IMG/VR virus record: IMGVR_UViG_3300046513_000178
Span: 1 to 54,711 of that record
Reading direction: 5' to 3' (one strand)
Source: a virus
Length of the DNA stretch: 54,711 nucleotides
Program-made: the position numbers and the translations under genes
Shown here: positions 7,860 to 15,673 of the stretch, one piece after another
How positions within the stretch are numbered: position 1 is the first letter of the stretch
Layout of the letters: each line of letters begins with the position of its first letter
The notes under the pieces: model-generated
What the model saw: only the letters and a program-made list of their open reading frames with translations
Told to the model about the DNA's origin: nothing
Database searches by the model: none

Positions 7860-7889
7860 GTTGCTTCGGGAGAACGAAGCGCGTAAACT
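7860..7889 (+). promoter_or_regulatory. Motif copy 4 with a -10 hexamer at 17 bp (promoter)
   Basis: GTTGCTTCGGGAG, 14 bp after the ATPase stop. TTGCTT (7861-7866), a 17-bp spacer, then TAAACT (7884-7889). Predicted start near 7896, giving a short leader with GAGGGGAACGGAA as ribosome-binding site for the 7911 gene. GCTTCG/CGAAGC can also pair across the motif. Confidence 0.72.
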
Positions 7890-7910
7890 CAGAAGTAGAG
7901 GGGAACGGAA

Positions 7911-8258
7911 ATGAAGCAGCAGTTCACGGGTAGCGGATACACCATCGAGAAGGAGATCGTAGACGTGCTTCTCGAAAAGCAGCCCGAAATCTCTGCCGAC
8001 GACATCAAGCAGGCCGGCGGTGGAGTCGTCGCCGTAATCCTTCAGGTGAAGGACAACCGTCGATTCAATCTCAGGAGCCTGGCCCGCGATCTCGTCCGAG
8101 CTGGTGGCCGCGGTATCCATGTCGCCGCAATCAGCCTCCCTACGGCCCAGGGCCGCACCTGGAAGGTCGTCCCCCTCGACTATCTTCGCGACCTGGCCGA
8201 CGGCATGAACGACATGAAGATGCAGCTCCGTCTTGAGGCGGCCCTCCGACGTGGCTGA
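7911..8258 (+). CDS. Unknown 115-aa protein
   Basis: Starts at ATG 7911 after GAGGGGAACGGAA. No family recognised. It is a soluble, mixed alpha/beta protein with a basic middle section (KDNRRFNLRSLARDLVRAGGRG) and a helical C-terminus. It has its own promoter candidate and overlaps the start of the endonuclease VII gene, so it belongs to the DNA-metabolism cluster. Confidence 0.82.
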   Translation: MKQQFTGSGYTIEKEIVDVLLEKQPEISADDIKQAGGGVVAVILQVKDNRRFNLRSLARDLVRAGGRGIHVAAISLPTAQGRTWKVVPLDYLRDLADGMNDMKMQLRLEAALRRG

Positions 8259-8676
8259 ACCTCGCAAGGGCTATCGCCAGTGCGAGAAGTGCAGCAAGAA
8301 CCGGGCGGAGAAGTTCTACACGCCCCGAGGCAAGGTCTGTAGCACCTGCCGCAAGGCCACCAGGCGGACCGCGTCTCGAAACGCCCGCCTACAGGCCACC
8401 TACGGCCTCACGAACGAGGAATACCAAACTCTCTTCGAGGCCCAGGGCGGACGCTGCGCAATCTGCCAGGAAACCCGTCGCACAAACCTCGCCGTAGATC
8501 ATTGCCACAAGACCGAGGCAATTCGCGGTCTCCTCTGCCAGCGCTGTAACGGACAGCTTCTGGCGCGAGGTGCACGAGACAGACCCGAAGTGCTCCGACG
8601 AGCAGCTGACTACCTGGAGAACTTCCCTGCATGGGAAGTACTCGGCCCCCGGTACACATACGACAAGGACTCGTAA
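8251..8676 (+). CDS. Recombination endonuclease VII-like (HNH/His-Me finger)
   Basis: 141 aa from GTG 8251; an in-frame TTG at 8233 is possible. An N-terminal zinc knuckle (CEKC...CSTC) is followed by the endonuclease VII core: CAIC-x(n)-'LAVDHCHKTEAIRGLLCQRCNG'. The His-Asp-His residues and a second C-x2-C pair are intact. Enzymes of this family (T4 gp49) resolve branched DNA before packaging. GTG overlaps the preceding stop. Confidence 0.9.
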   Translation: MAEPRKGYRQCEKCSKNRAEKFYTPRGKVCSTCRKATRRTASRNARLQATYGLTNEEYQTLFEAQGGRCAICQETRRTNLAVDHCHKTEAIRGLLCQRCNGQLLARGARDRPEVLRRAADYLENFPAWEVLGPRYTYDKDS

Positions 8677-8813
8677 TGCCCGATGGCACCAACGTTGACG
8701 CCCGCGAATGGCGCGGGAATCGGAAGTCGTACGTCGACTCCTACCGCCGCTACGACTTTCCCGTCAGCACGAGGAAGATCGAAGATGAGCAGCCCGAAGC
8801 CTCCGATCAGTGA
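8676..8813 (+). CDS. Small unknown protein (45 aa)
   Basis: ATG at 8676 overlaps the endonuclease stop (TAATG), and the reading frame overlaps the start of the primase gene by 29 bp. The peptide is MPDGTNVDAREWRGNRKS followed by Tyr-rich and acidic segments. No family recognised; support comes from the tight start/stop coupling typical of this operon. Confidence 0.6.
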   Translation: MPDGTNVDAREWRGNRKSYVDSYRRYDFPVSTRKIEDEQPEASDQ

Positions 8814-9168
8814 AGTCCTGAATCACTACTACGGAGTGCCAGTCCAGCCCCGTAGTGGCTGGCAAAAGATTCTGTGCCCGCTGCACAACGAATCCAACCC
8901 GAGCGCATCCGTCAACACGGATAGGCAGCGCTGGAGCTGCTTTGCCTGTGATGTACGGGAGGACAGCTTGGACGTGATCATGCGAGAGGAAGGCTGTGGC
9001 TTCAAGCAGGCCCAGGAATTTGCAGATGGCCGGTTCAGTGCTGGCGGCGAAGGAGTACTTCAGTCAGTACGAGGGGAGCCCCGCCGAGGCGTACATGAAC
9101 GCCCGAGGTTTGGGACCCGTAGCGAGCCGGTTCGGGATCGGGTACGTCGGTTCGGCGAGAACTGGTGA
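8785..9168 (+). CDS. DNA primase, zinc-binding (CHC2-type) part
   Basis: 127 aa from ATG 8785. The DnaG zinc-ribbon is clear: 'ILCPLHNESNPSASVNTDRQRWSCFACDVREDSLDVIM', with CPLH and CFAC as metal ligands. After about residue 85 the frame loses similarity (Arg/Gly-rich), whereas the frame one base on continues as the primase core. The true coding path therefore probably shifts near 9020-9040, and residues beyond about 85 of this ORF may not be made as annotated. Confidence 0.8.
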   Translation: MSSPKPPISEVLNHYYGVPVQPRSGWQKILCPLHNESNPSASVNTDRQRWSCFACDVREDSLDVIMREEGCGFKQAQEFADGRFSAGGEGVLQSVRGEPRRGVHERPRFGTRSEPVRDRVRRFGENW

Positions 9169-9694
9169 CGAGCGGATGACGGGGATGCTTGCCGTCCCCT
9201 ATTTCCGCCCCGCAGGCGGTGACCATGCCGTCGCCACCATCAGGTATCGGTGCATAGCCGACGAGTGTGTGAAGGATGAGAACGGCGAGTACTACGCACC
9301 AACCCGCAAGGAACAGCACGCGGGACACGGCAAGTACCGGAGCCTTCCCGGTGACCATCCGCGCCTCTACAACACGGCGGCGCTGATCAAGCCGACTCCC
9401 TACATCGCCCTGAGTGAGGGGGAGTTCGACGCCGAGGCGTCCGAGCTGGCTGACGTTCCCTGTGCTGGCACCCAAGGCACCTCCGCCTGGCTGCCGTACT
9501 TCGATCCGGCCTTCGTCGGGTTCGAGGCGGTTTTCATCATCGCCGACGACGACGAACCGGGAATCGCCGCAGCCGACAAGCGGGCAGCGGAGATGCCGAA
9601 CAGCAAGGTCATCGTCCTCGGGGACGGGCACGACATCAATTCATTCATTCACACACATGGTGTGGACGAGTACCGGAAGAGGCTGGGCCTGTGA
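9026..9694 (+). CDS. DNA primase, TOPRIM catalytic part
   Basis: 222 aa if started at ATG 9026; the same frame opens earlier, at 8996. The TOPRIM signature is 'YIALSEGEFDAEAS' (catalytic Glu) and 'EAVFIIADDDEPGIAAADK' (DxD), as in DnaG-type phage primases. It overlaps the zinc-binding ORF by about 140 bp in another frame. The two halves either form one protein by frameshifting or act as two subunits; several actinophages also have a split primase. Confidence 0.85.
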   Translation: MAGSVLAAKEYFSQYEGSPAEAYMNARGLGPVASRFGIGYVGSARTGDERMTGMLAVPYFRPAGGDHAVATIRYRCIADECVKDENGEYYAPTRKEQHAGHGKYRSLPGDHPRLYNTAALIKPTPYIALSEGEFDAEASELADVPCAGTQGTSAWLPYFDPAFVGFEAVFIIADDDEPGIAAADKRAAEMPNSKVIVLGDGHDINSFIHTHGVDEYRKRLGL

Positions 9695-9885
9695 AGTCGA
9701 AGTGGGAGCCGGGAACGCGAGTCCGAGTCAAGGACGGGGTTAAGGAACTGGGCGGGGCGTTCGGAACCATCCAGGCCGTGAATTACGCCGAGTGGACCGA
9801 GGCCACCGCCGTCCTCCTGGACGACGACGAGTGGCGGATGGGTGCCTGGTTCGGGGATGGCGAGCTGGAAGAGGTGACCGTATGA
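9691..9885 (+). CDS. Small KOW/SH3-like protein
   Basis: 64 aa from GTG 9691, overlapping the primase stop (GTGA). 'WEPGTRVRVKDGVKELGGAFGTIQAV' has the G-x-x-V-x-V...G pattern of KOW/SH3-type beta barrels. Its relation to the N-terminus of the next gene (FKVGDRVVVVAP...GVISSV) suggests an ancient duplication. Function unknown. Confidence 0.75.
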   Translation: MKSKWEPGTRVRVKDGVKELGGAFGTIQAVNYAEWTEATAVLLDDDEWRMGAWFGDGELEEVTV

Positions 9886-10364
9886 GCCTGCGCTTCAAGG
9901 TCGGAGACCGTGTGGTTGTGGTGGCTCCCGCGGCCTACCGCCCGAGTGACATCGTGGCCGGCCTCTACTCGGACAAGGTGGGAGTCATCAGCAGTGTCTA
10001 CGCCGATGCGAGCCTTCCTTACCCCTACGAGGTGACCTTCGAAGGTGGCGGAAGCCTCTGCTTCACCGATAACGAGCTGATCCACGAAAGCGAGTTCCTG
10101 TTGGCCACGGCTGACCTTTCTTCTGCCTCAGAAGTTGTTTCGGGGGATACGCACGATGCCGTGAACCACCCGGCTCACTACACGTGGCTTCCGGGTGGCC
10201 TCGAAGTCATCGACATCACCAAGAACTTCGGATTCGTCCGAGGCAACGCACTCAAGTACCTGTTCCGTGCCGACTTCAAGGGCCGCACGGCCGAGGACCT
10301 GAAAAAGGCCCGCTGGTACATCGACTACGAAATCAAGCAGCTTGAGGCGGAGGAAACCCAGTGA
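9882..10364 (+). CDS. SH3-like domain fused to DUF3310
   Basis: 160 aa; ATG 9882 overlaps the previous stop (ATGA). Residues 1 to about 70 are a KOW/SH3-like barrel. Residues about 92-155 form the phage DUF3310 domain (VNHPAHYTWLPGGLEVIDITKNFGFVRGNALKYLFRADFKG...DLKKARWYIDYEI), a family linked to nucleotide kinase-like proteins in phages. The linker encodes a copy of the GTTGYTTCGRGGG motif (10134), so the DUF3310 part could also be transcribed separately. Confidence 0.82.
   Translation: MSLRFKVGDRVVVVAPAAYRPSDIVAGLYSDKVGVISSVYADASLPYPYEVTFEGGGSLCFTDNELIHESEFLLATADLSSASEVVSGDTHDAVNHPAHYTWLPGGLEVIDITKNFGFVRGNALKYLFRADFKGRTAEDLKKARWYIDYEIKQLEAEETQ
10134..10146 (+). promoter_or_regulatory. GTTGYTTCGRGGG motif inside a CDS
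   Basis: GTTGTTTCGGGGG lies in the linker between the two domains of the 9882 gene (peptide SEVVSGD). This is the only copy found inside a recognisable gene. No -10 is evident at 17 bp (GCCGTG). Confidence 0.5.
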
Positions 10365-11167
10365 AGCGAATAGTCGTCATCAGTGACACGCAGATGCCCT
10401 ACGAGGACAAGCGCGCGATGCGCAACGTCATCAACTTCATCGGTGACTACAAGCCTGACGAGGTAATCCAGATCGGGGACCTGGTGGACTACCCGGCCCC
10501 GTCCCGCTGGACGGCCGGCACTCGGTACGAGTTCGCCGGTGGAGTCATCCGAGACTCCGAGTACGCCAAGACCAACTTCATGGCTCCGCTCCGTGCCGTT
10601 TACGACGGCCCGCTGAAGATCCTCAAGGGCAACCACGACGAGCGGCCGGAAAAGTACCTGGAGAAGAACGCCCCTGCCCTGGCCGCTGACGACGTGCACT
10701 ACCGCTTCGAAAGCCTGCTCGATTTCGACGGATTCGGGGCCGAGCTGGCAGAGCCCTACTACGCCTTCGCCCCCGGTTGGGTGGCTATCCACGGACATGA
10801 GTCGCCCGGCCTCAATCAGGTCGCCGGACGCACCGCGGCCATGAAGGCAAAGAAGGCCGGTGCCTCCGTGGTCATGGGCCACACTCACCGGCTGGCCGTT
10901 TCCCCCGAGTCCCACGGGTTCGGCGGAAGGCTGAAGACCATCTACGGCTTCGAGGTTGGTCACCTCATGGACGTGCGTAAGGCCGGATACCTGAAGAACG
11001 GTCCGGCCAACTGGCAGCGAGGATTCGGCCTCTTCTACGCCTCGAAGTACGGAGCCACCCCGCACGCCATCCCGGTTGAGGACGACGGCTCCTTTGTCGT
11101 GGAAGGCGAGCGATACGGGGCCATCAAGCGCGGCACTAACGGCAAGTTTGCGAAGGCGGAGAAGTGA
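10361..11167 (+). CDS. Calcineurin-like metallophosphatase
   Basis: 268 aa from GTG 10361, overlapping the DUF3310 stop. The metallophosphoesterase motifs are in order: 'VVISDTQMPYEDKR' (D-x-Q in place of D-x-H), 'QIGDLVD' (GDxxD), 'LKGNHDERP' (GNHD/E), 'AIHGHE' and 'VVMGHTHR' (GHTH). It probably hydrolyses phosphodiesters of nucleotides or DNA ends; the exact substrate is unknown. Common in actinophage replication operons. Confidence 0.9.
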   Translation: MKRIVVISDTQMPYEDKRAMRNVINFIGDYKPDEVIQIGDLVDYPAPSRWTAGTRYEFAGGVIRDSEYAKTNFMAPLRAVYDGPLKILKGNHDERPEKYLEKNAPALAADDVHYRFESLLDFDGFGAELAEPYYAFAPGWVAIHGHESPGLNQVAGRTAAMKAKKAGASVVMGHTHRLAVSPESHGFGGRLKTIYGFEVGHLMDVRKAGYLKNGPANWQRGFGLFYASKYGATPHAIPVEDDGSFVVEGERYGAIKRGTNGKFAKAEK

Positions 11168-11724
11168 CTGACCTCAACTGGGACCACATCAACGAAATTG
11201 CGCAGAAGGTCTCCAGGGAGATGGCCCTGAAGTGGCCGGTCGTTGAAGCCGAAGATGTTCAGCAGGAAATCTTGGTCCACATGGTCGAGCAGGCGTCCTA
11301 CATCGCCAAGCGCCAGGACGACGACGAGTTCCTTCGGAAGGTGGCCTGGCGAGTCGCCAAGCAGTACGCGTCCAAGGAACAGAATCAGCGGGACCTCATG
11401 GACGGGCAGTACTACTACACGCCCGAAGAGGCCCGGAATGCACTGCGGACGTTCATGTACACCGACGAGGAAGTGTCTGCCCTCATCGGTAAGAAGGACG
11501 ACCTGTCCAAGTGCCGGATCACCGACAACATCATGTCGGCCCGGCTGGACGCCTCAGCCTCCATGCGCAAGCTGACCGACCGCTACCGAGACGTTCTCAC
11601 GAGGATTTTCATTTACGGCCTGCCTCCCAAGGACGACGCCGAACGCAAGATGTCGTACCGCGCCGTGGACGCCCTTGCCATCGCCATGAACAGCCACCTG
11701 CGCACCGGAAAGGCCGCCGCATGA
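11164..11724 (+). CDS. Sigma-factor-like protein
   Basis: 186 aa from GTG 11164, overlapping the previous stop. The N-terminal third resembles sigma-70 region 2 ('VEAEDVQQEILVHMVEQASYIAKRQDDDEFLRKVAWRVAKQYASKEQNQRD', with the DVQQEIL core). The C-terminus (LTDRYRDVLTRIFIYGLP...YRAVDALAIAMNS) resembles region 4. Related phage proteins are often annotated sigma-like without proof. It is a candidate activator of the repeated phage promoters, but the helicase-proximal location alone does not show that. Confidence 0.65.
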   Translation: MTDLNWDHINEIAQKVSREMALKWPVVEAEDVQQEILVHMVEQASYIAKRQDDDEFLRKVAWRVAKQYASKEQNQRDLMDGQYYYTPEEARNALRTFMYTDEEVSALIGKKDDLSKCRITDNIMSARLDASASMRKLTDRYRDVLTRIFIYGLPPKDDAERKMSYRAVDALAIAMNSHLRTGKAAA

Positions 11725-11927
11725 TCGAGACCCGCAAGCACTACGCCGAGGCAAACGTAGAGATCACGGTCGTCTACGACGACGGGCCCGAGAGCCTGAC
11801 TTACGTCCTGGTGGCCACCGAAGAGGGCACCGCGGAATTCAACCTCACCCCCGCCGACCTCAACGGCCTGACGGCCGTCCTGAACGAGGCCCAGGCCGCG
11901 AAGTACCGACACAACCTCTCCTTCTGA
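11721..11927 (+). CDS. Small acidic protein, unknown
   Basis: 68 aa; ATG 11721 overlaps the previous stop. Predicted beta-rich with alternating hydrophobics (VEITVVYDDG...LTYVLVATEE) and a helical tail. No family recognised. It sits between the sigma-like gene and the ribonucleotide reductase. Confidence 0.78.
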   Translation: MIETRKHYAEANVEITVVYDDGPESLTYVLVATEEGTAEFNLTPADLNGLTAVLNEAQAAKYRHNLSF

Positions 11928-11937
11928 AAGGCACTGC

Positions 11938-13944
11938 ATGACGTTCCCTACTGAGACCGCCCAGACCGTCTACGAGCGCACCTATCGGCGCGAGAAGCCG
12001 AACGGGGACCTGGAGACCTGGCCCGAGACTGTACGTCGAGTCGTGGACGGCAACCTCGCCCTTGTTGCGCCGCGCTACATCGAGGCGGGCGAGCGTGACG
12101 CCCTGGTCGAGCTGATCGAGAACTTCAAGCTGCTGCCCGCAGGCCGGCACCTGAAGTCGAGCGGTGTGAACGACTACGCGCTCAACAACTGTTGGGCCGC
12201 TGGCTGGGACTCCAGCAAGCCCGAGGAGCACTTCTCCTTCACATTGCTCCGCCTCGCTGAAGGAGGCGGTGTCGGCAGCAACTATTCGAACCGGTACCTG
12301 CACGACTTCCCGACTGTCGAAAACGCCCTGCGCGTCCACATCGTGTGCGACCCCTCGCACCCGGATTACCTCGACATGGTGGAAGCCGGTCTGATCTCCA
12401 CCGAGTACGCCTACACGTGGGCTGGTGCCTACGCGGTAGAGGACTCGCGGCAGGGCTGGGCAGACGCCCTGTCCGACCTGATCCGGACCGCACACCGCAC
12501 GGACGTGCAGCACGTGAACCGGGTCTACGACGTGTCCCGGGTCCGGCAGAAGGGTGCCCCCCTGAAGTCGTTCGGTGGCACCGCGAGCGGTCCCCAGCCG
12601 TTCGCCGAGCTGCTGATCAACGTCGGGCAGATCCTCAACGACGCGGCAGGCTGGCCGCTGTCGGGCATGGACGCTATGTCGATCGACCACGAGATAGCCC
12701 GCTGCATCGTGTCTGGGGGCGTTCGCCGGTCGGCTCGTATGTCGATCATGCATTGGGCTGACGGACAGATCGAGTTGTTCTTGGCGTCCAAGGCCGACAT
12801 GACGCAGCACTGGACCACCAACATCAGCGTCGAGATCGACACCGACTTCATCGAGAAGGCGAAGGCAGGCGACTACAAGGCCACTCAGGTACTCGCGCAC
12901 CTCGCCGAAGGTGCACTCTCCAACGGAGAGCCCGGCTTCTGGAACAGCAGCCTGACCGCAGAGGGGGAGGTCGACGGCACCTTCACGACCAACCCCTGTG
13001 GAGAGGCGACCCTCACCCCGTGGGAGCCGTGCAACCTCGGCTCGGTCAACCTGGGTGCGTTCGCGGACCGGTCCGGCCTGGTCGATCACGAGGGCCTGGA
13101 GCAGGCCCACCGGCTCATCACTCGGTACCTGATACGTGCCACGTGTGCTCCGGTGGAGGACCCCAAATCCGCGGCAGCCATCGCGAAGTACAGGCGAATC
13201 GGGGTGGGTCATCTCGGCTTCGCCGATTACCTGGCCAAGCAGGGCATTCGGTATTCGCAGGCGTTTGACGACTTGGGCGTGCGGGCGGACCTTCGTCTGT
13301 TCGCGGATGCCGTGGACAAGGCGGCGCGTGAGTACGCCAACATCATGCGCATCCCGGTCCCGATCAAGTCGCGGGTGGTTGCCCCCACGGGCACCACTTC
13401 GAAGGTGGCCGGCGCGTCGGGTGAGGGCATCCATGCTCCGTTCGCGACGTTCTTCAACCGGCGAATTCGGTTTTCCATGCTGGAGCCCGAGGAGGCCAAG
13501 AAGGTGGAGGAGTACAGGGAGAAGGGCTATCAGGTGGAGCCGTGCATCTACGCGGCGAACACCATGGTCGTCACCATCCCGACGAAGGACCCATTGGTGG
13601 ATCAGGTCTTGGACCCGTCCTACGTCGAGCATGCCGGGCAGCTCACCCTTGAGCAGATGCTCTCCGTACAGGCCCTCTACCAGGAGCTATGGGCCGACCA
13701 GGCGGTGTCCTACACGGCCTCCGTCGACCCGTCCAAGTACGACCAGGAGGACGTGATGGAAGTCCTTCTGCGGTTCATGCCCGAGCTGAAGGGGTCCACG
13801 ATCTTCCCCGAGCTGAGCCGTGCCCAGGCTCCGTACGAGCGGATCACCGAAGAGGAATACCGCAGGCAGGCAACTGCCCGCGGAATAGAGGTTTCTGACA
13901 CCTCGTATGACGAGGTCTGTGCGTCAGGTGCCTGTCCCATTTAA
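11938..13944 (+). CDS. nrdJ: Ribonucleotide reductase, adenosylcobalamin-dependent (class II)
   Basis: 668 aa from ATG 11938 after GAAAGG. Converts ribonucleoside triphosphates or diphosphates to deoxy forms using adenosylcobalamin. Seen: 'NNCWAAG', 'GGGVGSNYS', the active-site loop 'TNPCGEATL...CNLGSVNL' (about residues 350-370), 'APTGTTSKVAGASGEGI', and the C-terminal redox pair C-x4-C (VCASGACPI). No beta subunit is present, fitting class II. With ThyX and dCMP deaminase it supplies dNTPs for phage replication. Confidence 0.95.
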   Translation: MTFPTETAQTVYERTYRREKPNGDLETWPETVRRVVDGNLALVAPRYIEAGERDALVELIENFKLLPAGRHLKSSGVNDYALNNCWAAGWDSSKPEEHFSFTLLRLAEGGGVGSNYSNRYLHDFPTVENALRVHIVCDPSHPDYLDMVEAGLISTEYAYTWAGAYAVEDSRQGWADALSDLIRTAHRTDVQHVNRVYDVSRVRQKGAPLKSFGGTASGPQPFAELLINVGQILNDAAGWPLSGMDAMSIDHEIARCIVSGGVRRSARMSIMHWADGQIELFLASKADMTQHWTTNISVEIDTDFIEKAKAGDYKATQVLAHLAEGALSNGEPGFWNSSLTAEGEVDGTFTTNPCGEATLTPWEPCNLGSVNLGAFADRSGLVDHEGLEQAHRLITRYLIRATCAPVEDPKSAAAIAKYRRIGVGHLGFADYLAKQGIRYSQAFDDLGVRADLRLFADAVDKAAREYANIMRIPVPIKSRVVAPTGTTSKVAGASGEGIHAPFATFFNRRIRFSMLEPEEAKKVEEYREKGYQVEPCIYAANTMVVTIPTKDPLVDQVLDPSYVEHAGQLTLEQMLSVQALYQELWADQAVSYTASVDPSKYDQEDVMEVLLRFMPELKGSTIFPELSRAQAPYERITEEEYRRQATARGIEVSDTSYDEVCASGACPI

Positions 13945-13973
13945 TTGATGTGACCCCTTTCACTGCCCCAGAA

Positions 13974-13999
13974 GTTGCTTCGGGGGGTTGTTTCGAGGG
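13974..13999 (+). promoter_or_regulatory. Two adjoining copies of the GTTGYTTCGRGGG motif
   Basis: GTTGCTTCGGGGG (13974) and GTTGTTTCGAGGG (13987) lie head to tail with a 13-bp period, 29 bp after the nrdJ stop and upstream of the 14033 gene. The last G of the first is the first base of the second. No clear -10 follows either copy. Confidence 0.65.
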
Positions 14000-14032
14000 A
14001 AAATGAAGACAGAGGGAAGAGAGGAAAACGAC

Positions 14033-14569
14033 TTGAGCTACCCCGATCCTTTCGACGATCGATCCCCGTGGGATGAGCCGTCGACCCCCACCGATACCGC
14101 CACCACTGCACCGGAGACGCCTATGACCACTCCCGCCGCCACGTACGCCCCCAACCCGTTCAAGATCGGCCTGACGTTCAAGGCGTCGAGCGGCTATGAC
14201 GCGGAATGGATCACGCCCACCATCTACGGCGCGACTGCCGACGAGGTGGCCTCCCGCACGGTCGAGCTGGTTCAGGCCCTCAAGGACCACGGCGTCATCG
14301 AGCTGACCAGCAAGGCAGCCCAGTACACCCGAGAGCAGTTCAAGGGCGGTTCTGGTGGCGGAGGTTCAGCCCCGAAGCGCTTCGAGAACGGCCGAGTCGT
14401 GAACAAGGGCGCGGCCCCCTCTGGCGGTCCTGCCGATGACGACTGTGCTCACGGCCGGAAGCTGGTCGAGAAGGGCACATGGGCGGCCCTCTTCTGCCAG
14501 GCGCGCGAGAAGAGCGACCAGTGCGAGCCGCTGTGGCGACAGAAGGACGGCAGCTTCAAGGCCAAGTAG
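14033..14569 (+). CDS. Unknown protein, possible ssDNA-binding function
   Basis: 178 aa if started at TTG 14033 (GAGAGGA upstream, peptide MSYPDPFDDRSPWDEP); ATG 14003 in frame is an alternative. The N-terminus is Asp/Pro/Thr-rich and disordered. The middle (PFKIGLTFKASSGYDAEWITPTIYGATADEVASRTVELVQALKDHG) is compact. A Gly/Ser linker follows, then a C-terminal Cys/His segment (CAHGRKLVEKGTW...CQAREKSDQCEPLW). The layout and position resemble phage single-strand DNA-binding accessory proteins, but this is inference. Confidence 0.75.
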   Translation: MSYPDPFDDRSPWDEPSTPTDTATTAPETPMTTPAATYAPNPFKIGLTFKASSGYDAEWITPTIYGATADEVASRTVELVQALKDHGVIELTSKAAQYTREQFKGGSGGGGSAPKRFENGRVVNKGAAPSGGPADDDCAHGRKLVEKGTWAALFCQAREKSDQCEPLWRQKDGSFKAK

Positions 14570-14591
14570 CGCCTTCTCTCTTCCCCTAAAA

Positions 14592-14628
14592 GTTGTTTCG
14601 GGGGGTCAGGTGTCCGGCCTGGCCCCCC
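14592..14628 (+). promoter_or_regulatory. Motif copy with an 11-bp hairpin
   Basis: GTTGTTTCGGGGG (14592-14604); its G-run begins GGGGGGTCAGG-7-CCTGGCCCCCC (14600-14628, one G-T pair). The element sits between the stop at 14569 and ThyX at 14647. The hairpin is strong enough to act as a terminator or leader structure, though no T-run follows. Confidence 0.65.
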
Positions 14629-14646
14629 TCTCTTCCCCGGAGAGTC

Positions 14647-15354
14647 ATGACTGACGTCACCTTCCGCAGTGACATGTACGTCGACCTGATGAAGTCCGAC
14701 GCCAAGGATTTCGATGTGGCGATGGCGGCCCGAGTGTCCACCCTCGGCGCTGACGGACTCGACCTGAACAAGCCTGTCGAACCGCTCATCAACTACCTGA
14801 TGCGTGACCGGCACGGCAGCCCTTTCGAGCACACCTCGTTCACGTTCTACGTCGAGGCACCGATCTTCGTAGCCCGCGAGTTCTTCCGCCACAGGGCCGG
14901 ATTTTCGTACAACGAGGAGTCGGGTCGCTACAAGGAATTGCAGGGCGTCTTCTACGTCCCGGCCGACGGCCGGCCCCTGCGGCAGACCGGAAAGCCTGGT
15001 GCCTACGAATTCACCCTAGGCACCTACAAGCAATACATGGCTGTAAGCGGCGACCTGAAGCGAATCAGCACCGAGGCATACGGCACATACAAGCGCCTGC
15101 TGGATCTCGAAGTTGCCCGCGAAGTCGCCCGCATGGTGCTCCCGGTCAACATCTACACGTCGTTTTACGTGACCTGTAACGCCCGAAGCCTCATGCACTT
15201 CCTGAGCCTCCGCACGAAGCGCGAGAACGCCCGCTTCCCCTCCGGTCCCCAGCTCGAAATCCAGATGGTTGCCGACCAGATGGGAGAGCACCTTCGAAAC
15301 CTCATGCCGTACACCGCAGCCGCATTCGACAAGCACGGAAGGGTTGCCCCGTGA
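14647..15354 (+). CDS. thyX: Flavin-dependent thymidylate synthase
   Basis: 235 aa from ATG 14647 after CCGGAGAGTC. Makes dTMP from dUMP using methylene-tetrahydrofolate and FAD/NADPH. The ThyX signature RHR-x7-S is present as 'RHRAGFSYNEESGRY'. 'HGSPFEHTSFTFYVEAPIFVAREFFRHR' and the C-terminal 'SLMHFLSLRTKRENARFPSGPQLEIQ' also match the family. Part of the nucleotide-supply set with nrdJ and the dCMP deaminase. Confidence 0.96.
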   Translation: MTDVTFRSDMYVDLMKSDAKDFDVAMAARVSTLGADGLDLNKPVEPLINYLMRDRHGSPFEHTSFTFYVEAPIFVAREFFRHRAGFSYNEESGRYKELQGVFYVPADGRPLRQTGKPGAYEFTLGTYKQYMAVSGDLKRISTEAYGTYKRLLDLEVAREVARMVLPVNIYTSFYVTCNARSLMHFLSLRTKRENARFPSGPQLEIQMVADQMGEHLRNLMPYTAAAFDKHGRVAP

Positions 15355-15491
15355 TGAAAGCAGTCGCAGGAGCCCTCGCCCTGGTGCTCTTCATCGGAGC
15401 TGATGTCTGGGTCTGGACATCGGCCCCATGCGGCCTCTGGACCTACGCCAAGGCAGGAGAAACACCCGCCCGGTGTCTGATGCACCCTTGA
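15354..15491 (+). CDS. Tiny membrane or secreted protein (45 aa)
   Basis: ATG 15354 overlaps the ThyX stop (TGATG). MKAVAGALALVLFIGADVW gives a hydrophobic N-terminal segment of about 18 residues, which may be a signal peptide or anchor; two Cys (PCGLW, ARCLM) follow. No family recognised. First of four tiny hydrophobic proteins between ThyX and the polymerase. Confidence 0.65.
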   Translation: MKAVAGALALVLFIGADVWVWTSAPCGLWTYAKAGETPARCLMHP

Positions 15492-15673
15492 CCAATTTCA
15501 ATCACGTACTCGTCACCGGCTGGGATAACGGCGGAGTCGAAATCTCCTGCCTGCTCTGCGGTGAAGACATCGCCGCTGGTGGCTGTGACTGCTGCGAAGA
15601 AAACCAAGTCCTTCTGGCTGACCTGATTCAGGCGTCCCGTGACCACATGTGTAAGGAGCCCTCGAATGTATGA
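15473..15673 (+). CDS. Small Cys-rich (zinc-binding?) protein
   Basis: 66 aa from GTG 15473 (AGGAGA about 12 bases upstream) or 61 aa from TTG 15488, which overlaps the previous stop. It contains CLLC-GEDIAAGG-CDCC, a compact four-to-five cysteine knuckle likely to bind zinc. C-terminus helical. Unknown function. Confidence 0.68.
   Translation: MSDAPLTNFNHVLVTGWDNGGVEISCLLCGEDIAAGGCDCCEENQVLLADLIQASRDHMCKEPSNV

Noticed and set aside
13944-13960. TTGATGT after nrdJ
   Set aside because: No complementary flanks; not a stem-loop like the six listed.
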